Assembly: GCA_026125215.1 (NCBI GenBank)
Contig: JAHCLN010000014.1
Location: forward strand, 1 to 40,907
DNA length: 40,907 nucleotides
DNA from: Opitutaceae bacterium
GTDB lineage: Bacteria; Verrucomicrobiota; Verrucomicrobiia; Opitutales; Opitutaceae
Reading direction: 5' to 3'
Of this stretch, positions 7,611-16,743 are shown one piece after another (position 1 is the first letter of the stretch; each line of letters opens with the position of its first letter). The notes under the pieces are model-generated. The model had not been told where the DNA came from. It searched no databases and was given only the letters and a program-made list of their open reading frames with translations. Made by a program: the position numbers and the translations under genes.

Positions 7611-8513
7611 CTAGGTTCCCGGGGGGAGCGCGAAATCAGCAACCCCCGGATGGGCGGCATTGGCGGCGGCAAACGGAATCGCCTCTCGCACGGCGTCGGC
7701 CAAAGTGCGTCCCTGCCGGTAGAAGCCGTTGAGCAGGCAGGCGAACAGGACATCACCCGAGCCGGTCGGCGAAACTTCCGTCAAAAGCGGCGGCAGCAAT
7801 TGCTGCGGCGGGCCTTCGCCGTCCACCAGCCAGATGGCGTCGGCCCCCTGGGTGACTACCCAGCAGCGGACCGGGCCGCGATCCCGGACGGAGCGCAACC
7901 GGTCGGGCAGGGTTCCGCCGGTCAAATAGGCGTCAAATTCGACAGCGTTGATCTTGACCAAATCCACCGGCTGTTGGGCCAACCACTGGAGCGGTGGGCC
8001 ATAGGCATCCGCCGCCAACCGGCCGCGCCGCATCCAGCGCAAAAGCGCGTTCCGCAGGGGATCAAAGCCGGGAGAATTCCAACCGGGAAAGCTGCCGCAA
8101 AGCGCCAGCACCTGCCCGTCGGGCCGGGAATCAAGATAGGCCGCACAGGCTTTGACGGCATCGTCATCGGGCGTGACATCGGGGCCGAGGAAGGTGGTTT
8201 CCGGCTTGCTTGTGCTCCAGATGATCGTGCCGGTGCGCGATGGCTGCCGCGTGGAAAAGGCTTGGTAGTGGATGCCGCGAGACTGCAGCCAGGCTTCGCT
8301 CTCCGCACCGCTCGCACCGCCGGCGAAGATCAGGGCGGTGTTGGGCACGCCGAGGCGGGTGAGCATATTGGAAACGTTCACTCCCTTGCCGCGGGTGTGG
8401 AAACTCTCCCGCACGGCCCGCTGGGTGCGACCCGGCGCCCAGTCGCCATACTCCAGGGTGCGTTCGGCCAGCAGATTGCCCGTCAAAGTGTAGATGTGTG
8501 GCGTCGCCGTCAT
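7611..8513 (-). CDS. PfkB-family carbohydrate kinase (1-phosphofructokinase/LacC-like)
   Basis: A 300-residue ribokinase-fold kinase that phosphorylates a sugar or sugar phosphate with ATP. The N-terminal substrate signature GKGVNVSNMLTRLG (residues 43-56) and the C-terminal PTGSGDVLFACLLNGF with catalytic Asp in the anion-hole loop are visible. The GSGD form instead of GAGD and the GKGVNVS motif point to the 1-phosphofructokinase/tagatose-6-phosphate kinase branch more than to ribokinase. The substrate cannot be named. It lies 10 bases downstream of an MFS transporter on the same strand, so transport and phosphorylation of the same compound are plausible but not shown. Confidence 0.85.
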   Translation of the reverse strand: MTATPHIYTLTGNLLAERTLEYGDWAPGRTQRAVRESFHTRGKGVNVSNMLTRLGVPNTALIFAGGASGAESEAWLQSRGIHYQAFSTRQPSRTGTIIWSTSKPETTFLGPDVTPDDDAVKACAAYLDSRPDGQVLALCGSFPGWNSPGFDPLRNALLRWMRRGRLAADAYGPPLQWLAQQPVDLVKINAVEFDAYLTGGTLPDRLRSVRDRGPVRCWVVTQGADAIWLVDGEGPPQQLLPPLLTEVSPTGSGDVLFACLLNGFYRQGRTLADAVREAIPFAAANAAHPGVADFALPPGT

Positions 8514-8523
8514 GACGTCGGGC

Positions 8524-9933
8524 TCAGTTTTGCCGGGGCGGCTTGGCCGTTTCCGGGGTTCGGTAAAAGACCTGATTCACCAGGAAGGTGAGCCCGAAAA
8601 GCGAGGCCAGGGTGCGGACGTTGCGCATGGCGCCAACAACGTCGGTGACCTTCGATGTCCGGCCTTCGTTGATTTTTTCCAGCAGCAGGCAGGTGGTGAT
8701 GGTGAAGACGGGCATGACCACGAAAGCGGCATGATAGACGCTGATCGCCGGCCAGCCCATGCCGATGGCCCAGCTGAGCAGATTACTGCCGGTGATCGGT
8801 CCAAGGGCGGCGGCCAACGAGGAGAGCGAAACAAAGAGAGCGACGCCCATGGTGCGGGCTTCCGGCGGGGTCAGTTTGAGGAGCAGGCCGAAGACTCCCA
8901 CGCCATAGCCGGCCGAGAACATGCCGCCCGCGGCCAGCGGCACATAGAGCAGCCAGATGTTGGACGGCGTGATGAAACACCAGATGAAATTGAAGATCTG
9001 CCACAGGAAGAGGGACACGATCATCACCGGGATATTGCCGAAGCGATCGATCATGTGTCCCCAGGCGGGAAAGGCCACGGCCGCCGCAAAGATGCCCGTC
9101 AGCAGCATGAAATTGGTCTGGGCCGCGCTAAGGTGCAGCTGCTCGAACATGAAAACCGGGTAGAACGGGGCGAAGAGATTGACGCCAAAACCCATCAACG
9201 CGGCGAAGGCGATGAAACGCATGAAGGTCCGGTCCTGCCAGACACGCTTCAGCTGCTCGGGCCACGGCGTTTCCTTCGTGGCCGGCTTGCGGCTGGAAGT
9301 CAGGTGCATGCGGTGCTGGGCCAGCACGGACATGGTCCGCATGGTGATGCCGACGGCGAGCAAAACATGGAAGGCCAGCAGCGAGCCGTCGAACCAGGCC
9401 AGCACGCCCGAGGCGGCGAACAAAAAGCCCAGCAGGGAAATGTAGAGCAACCGGTTGCGGACGCCGAAATACTTGCCGCGAATGCGCAGCGGCACGGCGC
9501 CCTGCATCCAGCTGTTCCAGGCCACGCCGTTGATCGCCGTGGAGAGGGCGATGACCGAGAATATCACGACGAAGGTCGTCCGCGTGACGGGATCGTCCCC
9601 CATCGGAACAAACGGCATGACGGCGACAAAGGCCAGCCAGCCGAGAACATGCAGCCAGGCACTGGCGATGCACATCGCCCGGGCCGACAAACGCTGGGCC
9701 AGCAGAGGAGTGAGGATGACCTGCAGGAAATTGAACCAGAACGGCAGCGAGGTGATCAACCCGTAGGTGCGGGTGGAGAGGGCAAAAGTCCCGGTCAGCA
9801 AAGCGGCCACCACGGCATTGCCCGGCTGGCTGAGCACCGTGAGCGGCACGGCGGTGATGCCGTCCCAGGTGCAGAGCCGGAGATTGCGCCGAAGCGACGG
9901 CGCGGGACCGGTATGGGCAGAATTTGCATGCAC
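8524..9933 (-). CDS. Major facilitator superfamily transporter
   Basis: A 469-residue inner-membrane secondary transporter with about twelve hydrophobic helices in two bundles. Examples are the early segment TYGLITSLPFWFNFLQVIL and the later LLYVPLAAGGMFSAGYG and FVVMPVFTITTCLL. The central loop at about residues 215-240 is charged (HRMHLTSSRKPATKE). I cannot assign a substrate. It is transcribed with the PfkB kinase 10 bases downstream, which makes a sugar or sugar derivative the best guess. The start at 9933 lies only 25 bases from the divergent DNA glycosylase start, so the two promoters must overlap or lie inside the genes. Confidence 0.85.
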   Translation of the reverse strand: MHANSAHTGPAPSLRRNLRLCTWDGITAVPLTVLSQPGNAVVAALLTGTFALSTRTYGLITSLPFWFNFLQVILTPLLAQRLSARAMCIASAWLHVLGWLAFVAVMPFVPMGDDPVTRTTFVVIFSVIALSTAINGVAWNSWMQGAVPLRIRGKYFGVRNRLLYISLLGFLFAASGVLAWFDGSLLAFHVLLAVGITMRTMSVLAQHRMHLTSSRKPATKETPWPEQLKRVWQDRTFMRFIAFAALMGFGVNLFAPFYPVFMFEQLHLSAAQTNFMLLTGIFAAAVAFPAWGHMIDRFGNIPVMIVSLFLWQIFNFIWCFITPSNIWLLYVPLAAGGMFSAGYGVGVFGLLLKLTPPEARTMGVALFVSLSSLAAALGPITGSNLLSWAIGMGWPAISVYHAAFVVMPVFTITTCLLLEKINEGRTSKVTDVVGAMRNVRTLASLFGLTFLVNQVFYRTPETAKPPRQN

Positions 9934-9958
9934 AGGCGGTCAGGCTAAAACAGGGTGT

Positions 9959-10522
9959 ATGCGGGAAGTCATCCCCGAAATCATCCCACCCGAACATTGG
10001 ACGGAAAGAAAAACCCTCCGCCATGCCCGCAATCTGCTGGGCAAGCACCTCGTGTGCAGAGGTGCAGCATTCCTGATCACCGAAGTGGAAGCTTATGACG
10101 GCGAAAAAGACCTCGCCTGCCATGCAGCCCGGGGAAAAACCCCGCGCAACGAGGTCATGTATGGCCCGGCCGGACATTGGTATGTCTACCTGTGTTACGG
10201 TATGCACGAGATGCTGAATCTCGTCGTCGGTCCGACCGGATGGCCGGCCGCCGTGCTCATCCGGGGGGTGGAGGGATTGACCGGCCCCGGCCGCCTGACG
10301 CGGGCCCTGGGCATTGACCGGAGCCTGAACCGTCGGCCGGCGCTGCCGCAGAGCGGGCTGCATGTCGAGGACCGCGGAGTGCGGGTGCCGGCGCGCTTGG
10401 TGCGCGCGACAGCCCGCATCGGAGTCGCCTACGCAGGGCCAGAGTGGGCCGGCAAACCCTGGCGGTTTACCTTTGATCCCCGAGCGCTGCCTTCACGGCG
10501 GCCTGCACTTGGCCCAAAGTGA
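9959..10522 (+). CDS. DNA-3-methyladenine glycosylase, AAG/MPG family
   Basis: Base-excision repair enzyme that removes alkylated purines such as 3-methyladenine. The 187-residue protein carries the family's active-site region FLITEVEAYDGEKDLACHA, with the glutamate that activates water, then GKTPRNEVMYGPAGHWYVYLCYGMHEMLNLV and the C-terminal RIGVAYAGPEWAGKPWRF. Homologues usually end soon after KPWRF. Here about 16 extra residues continue into the 3' end of the convergent glycosyltransferase gene, a 56-base overlap. The ATG at 9959 follows an open but unrelated upstream stretch. It is the only plus-strand gene between two long minus-strand runs. Confidence 0.93.
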   Translation: MREVIPEIIPPEHWTERKTLRHARNLLGKHLVCRGAAFLITEVEAYDGEKDLACHAARGKTPRNEVMYGPAGHWYVYLCYGMHEMLNLVVGPTGWPAAVLIRGVEGLTGPGRLTRALGIDRSLNRRPALPQSGLHVEDRGVRVPARLVRATARIGVAYAGPEWAGKPWRFTFDPRALPSRRPALGPK

Positions 10523-11339
10523 TTGATTCCATCGCGGGCTCGTGCTGCACCACGGCAATCCGCGGCCCCGGTGGCGCCCAGATGCGCGGATCGGTCGGAC
10601 CGAACAGCAGGACACAAGGCGCTCCGGCAGCGGCGGCCAGGTGACTGATGCCCGAATCATGACCGATAAACAGCCGACAGGAGGCCAGGCGGTTCAACAG
10701 CTCATTGAGGGGTAGCGAGCGCCACGGCTGTCCCGAATCGGACAGAAGGCCGGCCGGTTCGCACTCTCCGCTGATCACGAACAATTCGTGAGACCACTCG
10801 GCACGAAGCCAACGGGCGAGCGTCGACCAGTGCTCCAGCGGCCAATTCTTACGCGTCGAGCCACTGCCCGGGTGAAGGGCGATCCCGGTCGGGCGACCAG
10901 CGGGGGCGGCCAACGGATACAGAAAACGATCGGTTTTCAGCCCCAAGGCCATCAAGGGCGCACAATAATGCGCTGCGGCCGGTGCGACCAGGGGATGGGC
11001 CGGGTCGCTCAGGAAGCGTTGGTGCGGATGGAGCGGAAAGCGCCTGCGTAAATCGCCGTCAGGATCCGGCCAATAGCTCAGCACCAGATCGTATGCCGCA
11101 AGCCTGGCCTCCAGATCTTCCGAAAGCGGCGCGGCGTTATAAAGCTCACTCCACAGCTGTCCATGTTGGGACTCCACCCGGGTCAGTAATCCGGCCTGAA
11201 CGCCCAGGGCTGCGGCAACGGCATTGCCCACAAGGTCGATCTCGGCGTCAGGCCAGCGTTCCCGCAGCACGGCGATGGCGGGCAAGGTGACGAGAAAGTC
11301 ACCCAGCGCTCCACCCCTAAGGATGAGGATGCGACGCAT
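10467..11339 (-). CDS. Glycosyltransferase family 9 (heptosyltransferase-like)
   Basis: A 290-residue GT-B glycosyltransferase of the ADP-heptose:LPS heptosyltransferase type. The N-terminal nucleotide-fold start ILILRGGALGDFLVTLPAIA has the GxxGD pattern of the family. The C-terminal donor-binding motif GHDSGISHLAAAAGAPCVLL followed by FGPTDPRIWAPPG is also clear, as is HPGSGSTRKNWP in the middle. It probably acts on the cytoplasmic face of the inner membrane on a lipopolysaccharide core or another glycoconjugate. The acceptor is not predictable. Its start overlaps the end of the DUF3108 gene by 23 bases and its end overlaps the convergent glycosylase, so it closes the long minus-strand run. 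Confidence 0.88.
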   Translation of the reverse strand: MRRILILRGGALGDFLVTLPAIAVLRERWPDAEIDLVGNAVAAALGVQAGLLTRVESQHGQLWSELYNAAPLSEDLEARLAAYDLVLSYWPDPDGDLRRRFPLHPHQRFLSDPAHPLVAPAAAHYCAPLMALGLKTDRFLYPLAAPAGRPTGIALHPGSGSTRKNWPLEHWSTLARWLRAEWSHELFVISGECEPAGLLSDSGQPWRSLPLNELLNRLASCRLFIGHDSGISHLAAAAGAPCVLLFGPTDPRIWAPPGPRIAVVQHEPAMESITLGQVQAAVKAALGDQR

Positions 11340-12084
11340 CGGACGTTGCCCGGGTATGCTCTACCAGTGTGGCTACCCCTGAACCAAACTTGAACTCGAC
11401 TTCAAAACGCACGGGCAGGCGGCGTTCATCCTGGGATATCCAGACACTGACGTTGGAGCCGCGCTTGAACATGCCCTTGGGCGCGGTCTTTTCCATGCGG
11501 GGGACGAGCTTGAGGGTGCGGAAACTTCCCAAAGGCGTGCGCAGGTCCTCGTATTTCTCGGCGTAGATGGTGAGCTCGTAGATGTCGTCGTCAAAAATCA
11601 CGAGCGCGTCCTGTTTTTCTCCCGGTTGCAGATCCCAGGTGCGGGTCTGGATCAGCGAGGTGATGAGGTCGAGCGGCCGGCCTTCCGGCAGGTCCAGCGC
11701 GAGGTTGCGCTCCGGGCGCAGAGGGTCGGTGTAGTGCGCGCGGCGCGCGGCATAGTCGAACAGCAGTTCATGGCGGGTGTGCTTCTTCTTGGATTCGCTT
11801 GATTCCAGGGACTCCAGTAGCCGGCCCGCCGCATCGTAGCGGGCTTCACCCCGGGCCTCGAAGGGATAAACCCCGCGAAGAAAGCCCCTCGTCGCCGTGG
11901 TCGTGGTGATCAGATGCCCGCCGGTCTCCTTCAGCCCCTGCGCCGCGATGCGGATTTCACCCGCGTTGCCGAAGATGCCCCAGCCGACGCGAAAAACGAA
12001 CGCCTCGCCGTCACCCAGGGGCAACGGTGCGGCGCGGAGGGCGGCGGACGACAGGAGCAGAATAAGCGGCAGACGAAGGAACAT
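11317..12084 (-). CDS. Secreted DUF3108-domain protein
   Basis: A 255-residue exported protein. From the ATG at 12084 it has a typical signal peptide ([20 protein letters not shown], cleavage after about residue 19). An upstream ATG at 12111 would place nine extra residues before it. The mature part matches the DUF3108 pattern: GEAFVFRVGWGIFGNAGEI near the start, a repeated beta-strand rhythm, LITSLIQTRTWDLQPGE in the centre and MFKRGSNVSVWISQDERRLP near the end. Family members are periplasmic and of unknown function, probably ligand-binding beta structures. It lies 26 bases after the MBL exonuclease gene and overlaps the GT9 gene, within the envelope-related run. Confidence 0.78.
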   Translation of the reverse strand: MFLRLPLILLLSSAALRAAPLPLGDGEAFVFRVGWGIFGNAGEIRIAAQGLKETGGHLITTTTATRGFLRGVYPFEARGEARYDAAGRLLESLESSESKKKHTRHELLFDYAARRAHYTDPLRPERNLALDLPEGRPLDLITSLIQTRTWDLQPGEKQDALVIFDDDIYELTIYAEKYEDLRTPLGSFRTLKLVPRMEKTAPKGMFKRGSNVSVWISQDERRLPVRFEVEFKFGSGVATLVEHTRATSDASHPHP

Positions 12085-12110
12085 GGAATTTGTGACCGCG
12101 AAAACCGCCA

Positions 12111-13121
12111 TCAGTGCGGTGGTAAGCAGGATTTTGCCGAAGCGATGGGCAAATCAAGCTGGTTGTCCCGCCCGAGCGCCAAGGCCTCGACACCGCGGGC
12201 GCGGAGGGTGGCGGCAAATTCCCGGGCAAAGCCATGCACGGTGTGGACAATCCGGGGCTGCACGAGTTCGACCAGACGGAGCAGATCCGGAAAATCGGCG
12301 TGGTCGGACAGGGGGAAAACCGCATCACAACGGTAGCGGTAGACCGACCCGGAATCCAGCGCCCACCCGCTGATCATCGCCGTGCGCCGGGCCGGCAGGT
12401 GCCGCAGCAGGCCGGGACCGTTATGCGGAGGCGGACAGATGACCACGTGCCCGCCGGCAGATTCCGGAGCGAACTCTTGGTAGGCCGGAAACTGCCAGCC
12501 GAATTGCTCATATATGCGGGTCAGGCGAAACGCGGCGCCGTGGAGCATCACGGGCAGTCCGGCCGGCGCCAAAGCGCGCAGCACTTCCTGGCTTTTGCCC
12601 AGGCTGTAGCAATACAGCACCGGCACCGATCCGGCGGCCACGCTTTCCCGGCAAAAGGTGATGATGTCCGCGATTACCTGCTCCTGCGGCGGAAAGACAT
12701 AACGCGGGAGCCCGAAGGTGGTCTCCATGATCAGCACGTCGCTGCGCGGCGGTGTGCAGGGCTCGGCCGCCAGCCCGGGCCTGAGCTTGAAGTCGCCGGT
12801 GTAGAGCAGCGTGCCGCGCTCATGATGCAGCTGGATCATGCTGGAGCCCAGAATGTGGCCGGCGGGATGCAGCGTGAGCGCGGTGTCCGCCGTCAAGGCC
12901 TCCGTGCGGCCGAAGGGCAGGACATGCTCCAGCCGCCGGCCGGGCATGCGTTCCCGCAGCAAACGGGCCGTGGGGGCGGAGCAGACGATTTCCTTGTGCC
13001 GGGCCACATGATCCGAGTGCGCATGCGAAACAATGGCCCGCGGCGCGCCTTTGTGGGCATCGAGCCACCAGCCTGCCTGGGGCAGCCAGATGCCGTTGGT
13101 GGCACGCACATCCCACGCCAT
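12111..13121 (-). CDS. MBL-fold exonuclease, DNA ligase-associated type
   Basis: A 336-residue cytoplasmic metallo-beta-lactamase/beta-CASP-like nuclease. The metal-binding motifs are SHAHSDHVARHK (HxHxDH), HPAGHILGSS, YTGDFKLRPG, METTFG and SDHADF, with a closing HTVHGF. The opening NGIWLPQAGWWLDAHKGAPR matches the family normally found beside an ATP-dependent DNA ligase and an Lhr-like helicase. Neither partner is in this window. It lies 12 bases after the AI-2E-family permease and ahead of DUF3108 in the same run. Its presumed role is DNA end processing, from family knowledge only. mRNA-processing relatives of the fold are the alternative. Confidence 0.85.
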   Translation of the reverse strand: MAWDVRATNGIWLPQAGWWLDAHKGAPRAIVSHAHSDHVARHKEIVCSAPTARLLRERMPGRRLEHVLPFGRTEALTADTALTLHPAGHILGSSMIQLHHERGTLLYTGDFKLRPGLAAEPCTPPRSDVLIMETTFGLPRYVFPPQEQVIADIITFCRESVAAGSVPVLYCYSLGKSQEVLRALAPAGLPVMLHGAAFRLTRIYEQFGWQFPAYQEFAPESAGGHVVICPPPHNGPGLLRHLPARRTAMISGWALDSGSVYRYRCDAVFPLSDHADFPDLLRLVELVQPRIVHTVHGFAREFAATLRARGVEALALGRDNQLDLPIASAKSCLPPH

Positions 13122-13133
13122 GGTGCGCAGGGT

Positions 13134-14285
13134 TCAGGCCGCCGGGGCGGACTCAAAATACTTGTGCCGCAGCAACCGCCACAGGGTGACGAAGAATGCC
13201 GTGAGCGGAATGGCGAACAGCATGCCGAGCACCCCGCCAAACGCGGTGCCCCAGAAGAAAATCGCCACGATGATGGTGACCGGGTGCAGCCCCGTGCGGT
13301 CCCCCATGATCTTCGGTGTCAGCACCCAGCTTTCGATCAGCTGCACCATGATGTAGACGAGCAGCACCAGCCCGATGAGATGCCAGCCGCCTTCCGGCTG
13401 GAAAAAGGCGAGCGGCAGGGTGACCAGCAGCCCGATGATCGTGCCGAGATAGGGCACGATATTGAGCACGCCGAGGGTGAGCCCGATGAAGAGGCCGAAT
13501 TTGAGGCCGATCACGGAAAAGCCGATCGCCAGCAGCACGCCCATGATCAGCGCAATGAGCAGTTGCCCGCGGAAAAACGCGACGATGATGTCCACAAATT
13601 CCCGCAAAAGAAACACCACGTCTTCGCGGACGCCCGGGCTAAGAAACGTGAGGTGCCGGCCCAGAGCCGGCGCCGGCTCACCGCGGGAGAGCAGAAAGAA
13701 AAACAGGTAAACCGGCACGATCGCCAAATGGGCGAAGAAGGCACCAACTCCCATGAGTCCGATGCCGGCGGACCGCAGCGAGGGCAGGGCGTGGGCCAGC
13801 AGGCCGTTCAGTTCCGCAAGCAGGTTGTCGGTGACCTGCCGGACCATGGGTTGTGCCAGCTGGCGTTGGACCAGCGCGATCCATTCGGGATAGCTGCGCT
13901 GCACGTAGTCGGTGGCGGTCTGCCAGAACGTGGGCAGATAGGCGATGAGGTTGAGCAATTGCTCCAACAACGGGGGCACCACCAGCAGGACCGCGCCCCA
14001 GACCGCCGTCAGGAACAGCCCGAAGAGCAGGATCACCGCCGCCAGCCGGCGACCCTTCATGCGGGGTTCCAGCAGTTCGACCACCGGACGGAGAATCAAC
14101 GCCAGGACGGCGGCGAGGGCCAGCGGCCAGAGCACGCCGGAGAAAAACGCCGCCATCCGGCCGAGCAGCACGAAGGCGAAGACCAGCAGCGCCGCCGTGG
14201 CCAGCAGGGCGAGCAGGGTCAGGGCAAAGCCCACGACGCTGCGCTGGCGGTCGGTCAAAAAGCGGCTGGAGGCGGACTCGGCCAT
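13134..14285 (-). CDS. AI-2E/PerM-family permease
   Basis: A 383-residue polytopic inner-membrane protein. Two N-terminal helices (VVGFALTLLALLATAALLVF and VLWPLALAAVLALIL) are followed by a long amphipathic region (about 95-190) and a C-terminal bundle. That bundle contains the family's conserved stretches FIGLTLGVLNIVPYLGTIIG and WVLTPKIMGDRTGLHPVTII. Family members include TqsA (AI-2 export) and Na+/H+ antiporters, so the name does not fix the substrate. I chose the ATG at 14285 (MAESASSRFL) over 14384, because the upstream stretch is Arg/Cys-rich and unlike the family. It lies 52 bases after the RND exporter stop, possibly on the same transcript. Confidence 0.86.
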   Translation of the reverse strand: MAESASSRFLTDRQRSVVGFALTLLALLATAALLVFAFVLLGRMAAFFSGVLWPLALAAVLALILRPVVELLEPRMKGRRLAAVILLFGLFLTAVWGAVLLVVPPLLEQLLNLIAYLPTFWQTATDYVQRSYPEWIALVQRQLAQPMVRQVTDNLLAELNGLLAHALPSLRSAGIGLMGVGAFFAHLAIVPVYLFFFLLSRGEPAPALGRHLTFLSPGVREDVVFLLREFVDIIVAFFRGQLLIALIMGVLLAIGFSVIGLKFGLFIGLTLGVLNIVPYLGTIIGLLVTLPLAFFQPEGGWHLIGLVLLVYIMVQLIESWVLTPKIMGDRTGLHPVTIIVAIFFWGTAFGGVLGMLFAIPLTAFFVTLWRLLRHKYFESAPAA

Positions 14286-14337
14286 GCACGCAGGAGATTT
14301 GCGGCGGCACGCCGGTTGACCAGCCAAATATCCGCCG

Positions 14338-16743
14338 TCAACGCCGTGCCGTTTGCATGGGAAACGGCACCTGCGTATGGCCACTGTGATGGCGGTAGAG
14401 CCAGCGGGCCATGGCCGGCAGGAGAGTGATGGCCCCGAGCATGTTCACGAGAAACATGAAGGCCAGGAGCAGGCCCATGTCGGCCTGGAACTTGAGGTCG
14501 GAAAACATCCAGGTGCACACCCCGATTGCCAGCGTCAGGCCGGTAAAGATGACCGCGCTGCCCGTCTGCGTGTAGGCCGCATACATGGCATCCTCGAAAT
14601 ACTCGCCGCGTTTCAGGGATTCGGTCAGACGGGAGAACAGGTAGATCCCGTAATCCACGCCGATGCCCACACCCAGGGCGACGACGGGCAGGGTTGAGGT
14701 CTTGAGGCCGATCTCGAGCGCGACCATGACCGCGTAAGCCAGATAGGACACGATCGCGAGAGGGATCACAATGCAGACGGTGGCGCGAATGGAACGGAAG
14801 GTCACAAGGCAAAGCACGATGATCGTGCCAAAGACCCAGAGCAGGATCGGATTCTGTGCCGCCGAGACGACCTCATTGGTGGCGGCCATGACGCCGACAT
14901 TGCCGCTGGCCAGCAGAAATTTGACCTTATCGGAGGGATTGGCGGCACGAAAGGCCTTCACGGCGTCCGTCACGGCCCGGATGGTCTCAGCCTTGTGGTC
15001 GGTGAGGAAAATCATCACCGGCAGGACGCTGCCATCACTGTTGAGCAGGCCGGTGGCGGTCTCAATGGGCGACACCGCCTGCGCCAGTGCTTCCGGGCTG
15101 CGGGGCAGCACCCGCCACTTCAACGAGCCCTCGTTGAACATGGAGTTCACGATCTTGGCCGTGGAGGCGAGGCTGATGACGGACTGCACACCGGGCACCG
15201 TGCGGATGTGGCCCTCGAAACGGTCCATGAGCGAGACGACCTCGTGATCCACGCAACCGTTGGGCACCGTTTCCACGAGCACCGAGATGATGTCCACGCC
15301 GATGCTGAACTTGTCGGTGATCACGCGGCTGTCCTCGTTGTAACGGGAGGTTTGGCGCAACTCAGGCACGCCGGCGTGCAGATCGCCGATCCGCACCTCC
15401 GCCGATTTGAGCCAGCCAAAAATCCCGGCGGCCAGCCAGGCGACAATCACGACCACGGACCAGCGCGGATGTGTCACCACGAGCAGGCGGCGCCACCAGC
15501 GGTCCAGGGCATCCACCTTGGCCGCCTGGCTGGCTTTGCTGCTGAACGGTGCCTGGGTCCATGCAGCCTTGGAGACATAGGACGCGGGCAGCCGGAGATA
15601 GGAGAGAATAATGGGCAGCAGAAACAGATTGGTGATAATAATCACACCGACCCCCAGGCTGGCCGTGATAGCCAGCTCCTGGATGATGGGGATGCGGATG
15701 ATCAACATCGTGATGAAGCCAAAGGTATCCGTGATCAGCGCCACGCCGCCGGGGATCAGGATTTGCGCAAAGGCGTTCTCCGCGGCGGCGGCGGGGCTGA
15801 GCCCGGCAAATACCTCGGAGCGGAAGGCCCGCACCATCTGGACCGCATGGCTTACGCCGATCGCGAAGACCAGGAACGGCACGAGAATCGACAGCGGATC
15901 GAGCCCGTAACCGAGCGCCTGCAACGCACCAAGCTGCCAAACCACCGCGATCAGCGAACAGATCAACGGCGGGATGGTCAGCCGCAGCGAGCGCGAATAA
16001 ATCCATACCAGCAGGGCGGTGACCACGAACGAGACCGCAAAGAAAAACATGACGTTGCGGGCACCGTCGCTGATGTCGCCGATGACCTTGGCAAAGCCGA
16101 TGATGTGCACGCCGTAGGCCACTTCGACCTCGCCGCCGGCAAAGCGGTCGCGGATTTTTTCCTCCAGATAACGGGCGACCTGCGTGTAATCCAGCCGCCG
16201 GCCGGTGCCCGGATCCACTTCCAGCAGCTGGGCGGAGATGATGGCGCCGGAAAAATCGTTGGCGACGAGCTGTCCGACCCGGCCGGACTTGATGATGTTC
16301 TCGCGCACGCGGGCGAAATTTTCCGGCGTTGGGGTGAAGTCCGCCGGAATCACGTTGCCGCCCGAGAACCCGTCCTCCACGACCTCGATGTAGCGGACAT
16401 TGGGGGTGAAAAGCGACTGCACCTGCGCCCGGTCGACCCCCGGCATGTAGAAAACCTCGTCGGTGGCGGCCTTGAGCGCGGCGAAAAAACCGGGGGTGAA
16501 GATGTCGCCTTCCCGCGCCATCAGCGCGATCACCACCCGGTTGGCGCCGCCGAATTGGTCCTGATATTTGACGAAATTGCGGATGTATTCGTGCTGCTGC
16601 GGCAGTTGCTTGTTGAAGCTCGCGTCAACCCGCGTGTGCGCCGCCGACCAGACCATCAGCAAGGTAAGCAACCCAAAGCCGATGAGCAGGGACAACCGGT
16701 GACGAAAAACCAGCGCGGCGACGCGGATCGTAAACGCGTTCAT
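14338..16743 (-). CDS. RND-superfamily exporter (MMPL/HpnN-like)
   Basis: An 801-residue inner-membrane protein with duplicated RND topology. A first helix (LVFRHRLSLLIGFGLLTLLM) leads to a large periplasmic loop at about 35-225 and a five-helix block at about 230-385. A central soluble linker leads to a helix near 425, a second periplasmic loop and a final helix block from about 640. The length and lack of a funnel-type docking domain fit MMPL/HpnN-like lipid exporters more than AcrB-type drug pumps. The ATG overlaps the Ycf48-like stop as ATGA (16740-16743), so the two are translationally coupled. With DUF1302 and DUF1329 upstream, a proton-driven export of a hydrophobic compound or lipid is inferred. 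The cargo is unknown. Confidence 0.88.
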   Translation of the reverse strand: MNAFTIRVAALVFRHRLSLLIGFGLLTLLMVWSAAHTRVDASFNKQLPQQHEYIRNFVKYQDQFGGANRVVIALMAREGDIFTPGFFAALKAATDEVFYMPGVDRAQVQSLFTPNVRYIEVVEDGFSGGNVIPADFTPTPENFARVRENIIKSGRVGQLVANDFSGAIISAQLLEVDPGTGRRLDYTQVARYLEEKIRDRFAGGEVEVAYGVHIIGFAKVIGDISDGARNVMFFFAVSFVVTALLVWIYSRSLRLTIPPLICSLIAVVWQLGALQALGYGLDPLSILVPFLVFAIGVSHAVQMVRAFRSEVFAGLSPAAAAENAFAQILIPGGVALITDTFGFITMLIIRIPIIQELAITASLGVGVIIITNLFLLPIILSYLRLPASYVSKAAWTQAPFSSKASQAAKVDALDRWWRRLLVVTHPRWSVVVIVAWLAAGIFGWLKSAEVRIGDLHAGVPELRQTSRYNEDSRVITDKFSIGVDIISVLVETVPNGCVDHEVVSLMDRFEGHIRTVPGVQSVISLASTAKIVNSMFNEGSLKWRVLPRSPEALAQAVSPIETATGLLNSDGSVLPVMIFLTDHKAETIRAVTDAVKAFRAANPSDKVKFLLASGNVGVMAATNEVVSAAQNPILLWVFGTIIVLCLVTFRSIRATVCIVIPLAIVSYLAYAVMVALEIGLKTSTLPVVALGVGIGVDYGIYLFSRLTESLKRGEYFEDAMYAAYTQTGSAVIFTGLTLAIGVCTWMFSDLKFQADMGLLLAFMFLVNMLGAITLLPAMARWLYRHHSGHTQVPFPMQTARR

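Noticed and set aside
12234..14429. A 731-codon plus-strand open frame opposite the exonuclease and permease genes
   Set aside because: The product is rich in Gln, His, Arg and Asp without any recognisable fold. It is the antisense shadow of two well-supported genes. The same holds for the long opposite-strand frames at 345-2192, 2210-4051, 8494-9948, 14995-17016, 22127-23671 and 31926-34262.
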